Below are positions 5,250 to 6,565 of a DNA stretch of 6,565 nt, one piece after another. Numbering within the stretch: position 1 is the stretch's first letter; every line of letters starts with the position of its first letter. Under the pieces are notes generated by a model. The model was not told the DNA's origin. It did no database searches and worked only from the letters and a program-made list of their open reading frames with translations. Made by a program: the position numbers and the translations under genes. The DNA is taken from assembly GCA_903960645.1 (NCBI GenBank), contig CAJCBN010000104.1:1-6565 (forward strand), written 5' to 3'. Origin of the DNA: an uncultured Actinomycetes bacterium (GTDB lineage Bacteria; Actinomycetota; Thermoleophilia; Gaiellales; F1-60-MAGs149).

Positions 5250-5257
5250 CCTCCGCG

Positions 5258-5290
5258 CGTCGGCTCCCGGGTTCGCCCCGGGAGTCGGCG
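5258..5290. terminator. Strong bidirectional hairpin between the lipoprotein gene and uvrB
   Basis: A perfect 8-bp stem CTCCCGGG/CCCGGGAG (5264-5271 with 5277-5284) around the 5-nt loop TTCGC extends outward through CGTCGG/TCGGCG with two wobble pairs (on the plus-strand RNA) to about 14 bp. It lies between two convergent stop codons, 8 nt after the lipoprotein TAG and directly adjoining the uvrB TGA (5291-5293). No T-tract follows on either strand, so it is a stem-only, GC-rich terminator or a 3'-end stabiliser serving both transcripts. Confidence 0.7.
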
Positions 5291-6565
5291 TCAGAGGGCC
5301 TGCAGCTCCCGCTGGATGCCCTTGATCTCGTCGCGCAGCCGAGCCGCCTCCTCGAAGCGCAGCTCGTCGGCAGCCAGGAACATCGCCTCCTCGAGCTCGA
5401 CGGAGAGTCGCGTGAGTTCCTTGCGACCGAGCCCCTCCGGCACGTTCCGGCGTCCGCGCCGGGAGGACGGCACGTTCGGGCTCTCCAGCGACAGGAACTC
5501 CGCGATGTCGGAGACGCCCTTGATGATCGTCTCCGGCGTAATACCTTGCTCCTCGTTGTGGCGGAGCTGGATCTCGCGGCGGCGCTGGGTCTCACGGACC
5601 GCACCCTTGATGGACTCGGTCTCCTTGTCGCCGTACATGATCACGCGCCCGTTGACGTTGCGCGCGGCCCGGCCGATCGTCTGGATCAACGCGGTCTGTC
5701 CGCGCAGGAAGCCCTCCTTGTCGGCGTCGAGAATGGCCACCAGCGACACCTCGGGGAGGTCAAGGCCCTCGCGCAGCAGGTTGACGCCGACCAGGACGTC
5801 GTACTCGCCGAGCCGCAGATCCCGGATGATCTGGATGCGCTCGAGCGTGTCGATCTCGGAGTGCAGGTAGCGCGTCCGTACACCGTGCTCGATCAGGTAG
5901 TTGGAGAGGTCCTCCGCCATCTTCTTGGTCAGCGTCGTCACGAGGACGCGCTCGCCAGCCTGCTCGCGCAGGCGAATCTCACGGAGCAGGTCGTCGATCT
6001 GCCCCTCCGTCGGGCGGAGGTCGATCAGCGGGTCGATCAGACCGGTCGGCCGGATGATCTGCTCGACGACGCGTCCGCCCTCGCGCTGCTCGAACGCGCC
6101 CGGAGTAGCGGAGACGAGGATCGCCTGCCCGATCTTCTCGCGGAACTCGTGAAATTGGAGCGGCCGGTTGTCGAGCGCTGAGGGCAGCCGGAAGCCATGC
6201 TCAATGAGCTGGTTCTTGCGCGAGCGATCGCCCTCGTACATCCCGCCGATCTGCGGGATCGTCTGGTGCGACTCGTCGATGAACAGCAGGAAATCGCCGG
6301 GGAAGTAGTCCATCAGCGTGAACGGCGCCGAGCCCGGCGGGCGTCCCTCGAAGATGCGCGAGTAGTTCTCGACGCCATTGCAGTAGCCGAGCTCGCGGAG
6401 CATCTCGAGGTCGTACTCCGTGCGCTGGCGAATGCGATGTGCCTCGAGCAGCTTGCCGTCCTGCTCGAAACGGCTGGCGCAGTCCTCCATCTCGCGCATG
6501 ATCTCCTGCGTCGCGCGCTCGACGGTGACCGGGTCGGTCACGTAGTGCGTGGCCGGAAAGATCAC
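5291..6565 (-). CDS. uvrB: UvrB, excinuclease ABC subunit B (C-terminal 424 residues; start beyond the window)
   Basis: UvrB is the helicase-like ATPase that UvrA loads onto damage; it verifies the lesion and recruits UvrC for incision. The frame is open to the right edge, so the N-terminal part (Walker A motif, beta-hairpin, part of the UvrA-binding domain; roughly 230-270 residues judged against the about 670-residue family length) is missing. Residue numbers here count from the edge. Visible are IFPATHYV (2-9), YSRIFEGRPPG with FTLMDYFP (68-89), the Walker B-type DESH box (97-100), SATPG (152-156), motif V GVNLLREGLDLPEV (260-273), motif VI QTIGRAARN (295-303), and a complete C-terminal UVR domain (about 384-421, EEAMFLAADELRFEEAARLRDEI), which contacts UvrC. 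All visible helicase residues are intact. The GTG at the edge is an internal valine codon, not a start. The gene converges on the lipoprotein gene across the shared hairpin and is co-oriented with uvrA about 1.7 kb away, so separate transcription is likely. Confidence 0.97.
   Translation of the reverse strand: MIFPATHYVTDPVTVERATQEIMREMEDCASRFEQDGKLLEAHRIRQRTEYDLEMLRELGYCNGVENYSRIFEGRPPGSAPFTLMDYFPGDFLLFIDESHQTIPQIGGMYEGDRSRKNQLIEHGFRLPSALDNRPLQFHEFREKIGQAILVSATPGAFEQREGGRVVEQIIRPTGLIDPLIDLRPTEGQIDDLLREIRLREQAGERVLVTTLTKKMAEDLSNYLIEHGVRTRYLHSEIDTLERIQIIRDLRLGEYDVLVGVNLLREGLDLPEVSLVAILDADKEGFLRGQTALIQTIGRAARNVNGRVIMYGDKETESIKGAVRETQRRREIQLRHNEEQGITPETIIKGVSDIAEFLSLESPNVPSSRRGRRNVPEGLGRKELTRLSVELEEAMFLAADELRFEEAARLRDEIKGIQRELQAL

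Noticed and set aside
4630..5604. A 324-codon minus-strand open frame opposite ridA and the lipoprotein gene and overlapping the uvrB end
   Set aside because: The translation is overwhelmingly Arg/Ser/Pro with no domain, and it overlaps three better-supported genes.

Overview
The window is dense, GC-rich bacterial chromosome with mostly C- or G-ending codons. It carries the two excision-repair genes uvrB (partial, running off the right edge) and uvrA (complete), both on the minus strand. The base composition, a probable coenzyme-F420-type (LLM) oxidoreductase tail, a DUF4389 membrane protein, and start codons sitting 6-7 nt behind a TANNNT -10 box with no Shine-Dalgarno sequence all suggest a high-GC actinobacterium, possibly a Thermoleophilia/Solirubrobacterales-like lineage. 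The lineage is inference and was not tested by any search.

Layout, left to right. Bases 1-193 (+) are the C-terminal end of a TIM-barrel-like protein, best guessed as a luciferase-like oxidoreductase. Bases 202-312 hold two head-to-head palindromes with a GGGTC(A/T)GACCC core, a REP/BIME-like pair in a convergent intergenic gap. Bases 333-710 (-) encode an unrecognised 125-residue protein with one CPAC motif, 17 nt downstream of uvrA. Bases 728-3583 (-) are full-length uvrA with both ATPase modules and zinc modules intact. Bases 3630-4292 (-) encode a DUF4389 membrane protein with a clear internal duplication. A compact 62-bp divergent promoter region follows, then ridA (4355-4741, +), a hairpin, a small lipoprotein gene (4809-5249, +), a strong hairpin shared with the opposite strand, and uvrB (5291 to the edge, -).

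How the genes relate. UvrA and UvrB form the damage-recognition complex of nucleotide excision repair. Here they are co-oriented but separated by a two-gene plus-strand island (ridA, lipoprotein) and the DUF4389 gene, so they are probably not co-transcribed. Each complete gene except ridA has a TANNNT element placed to give a leaderless mRNA. ridA has a strong AGGAGG site and a correspondingly longer predicted leader. Hairpins without U-tracts sit after ridA, between the lipoprotein gene and uvrB, and (weaker) between the DUF4389 gene and uvrA, consistent with short, separately promoted units.

I saw no phage, transposase, CRISPR, tRNA or rRNA. The least ordinary elements are the REP-like pair, the back-to-back divergent promoter, the consistent leaderless start architecture, and two orphan small proteins (the 125-residue CPAC protein and the four-cysteine lipoprotein). 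I did not find convincing evidence of a novel multi-gene system.
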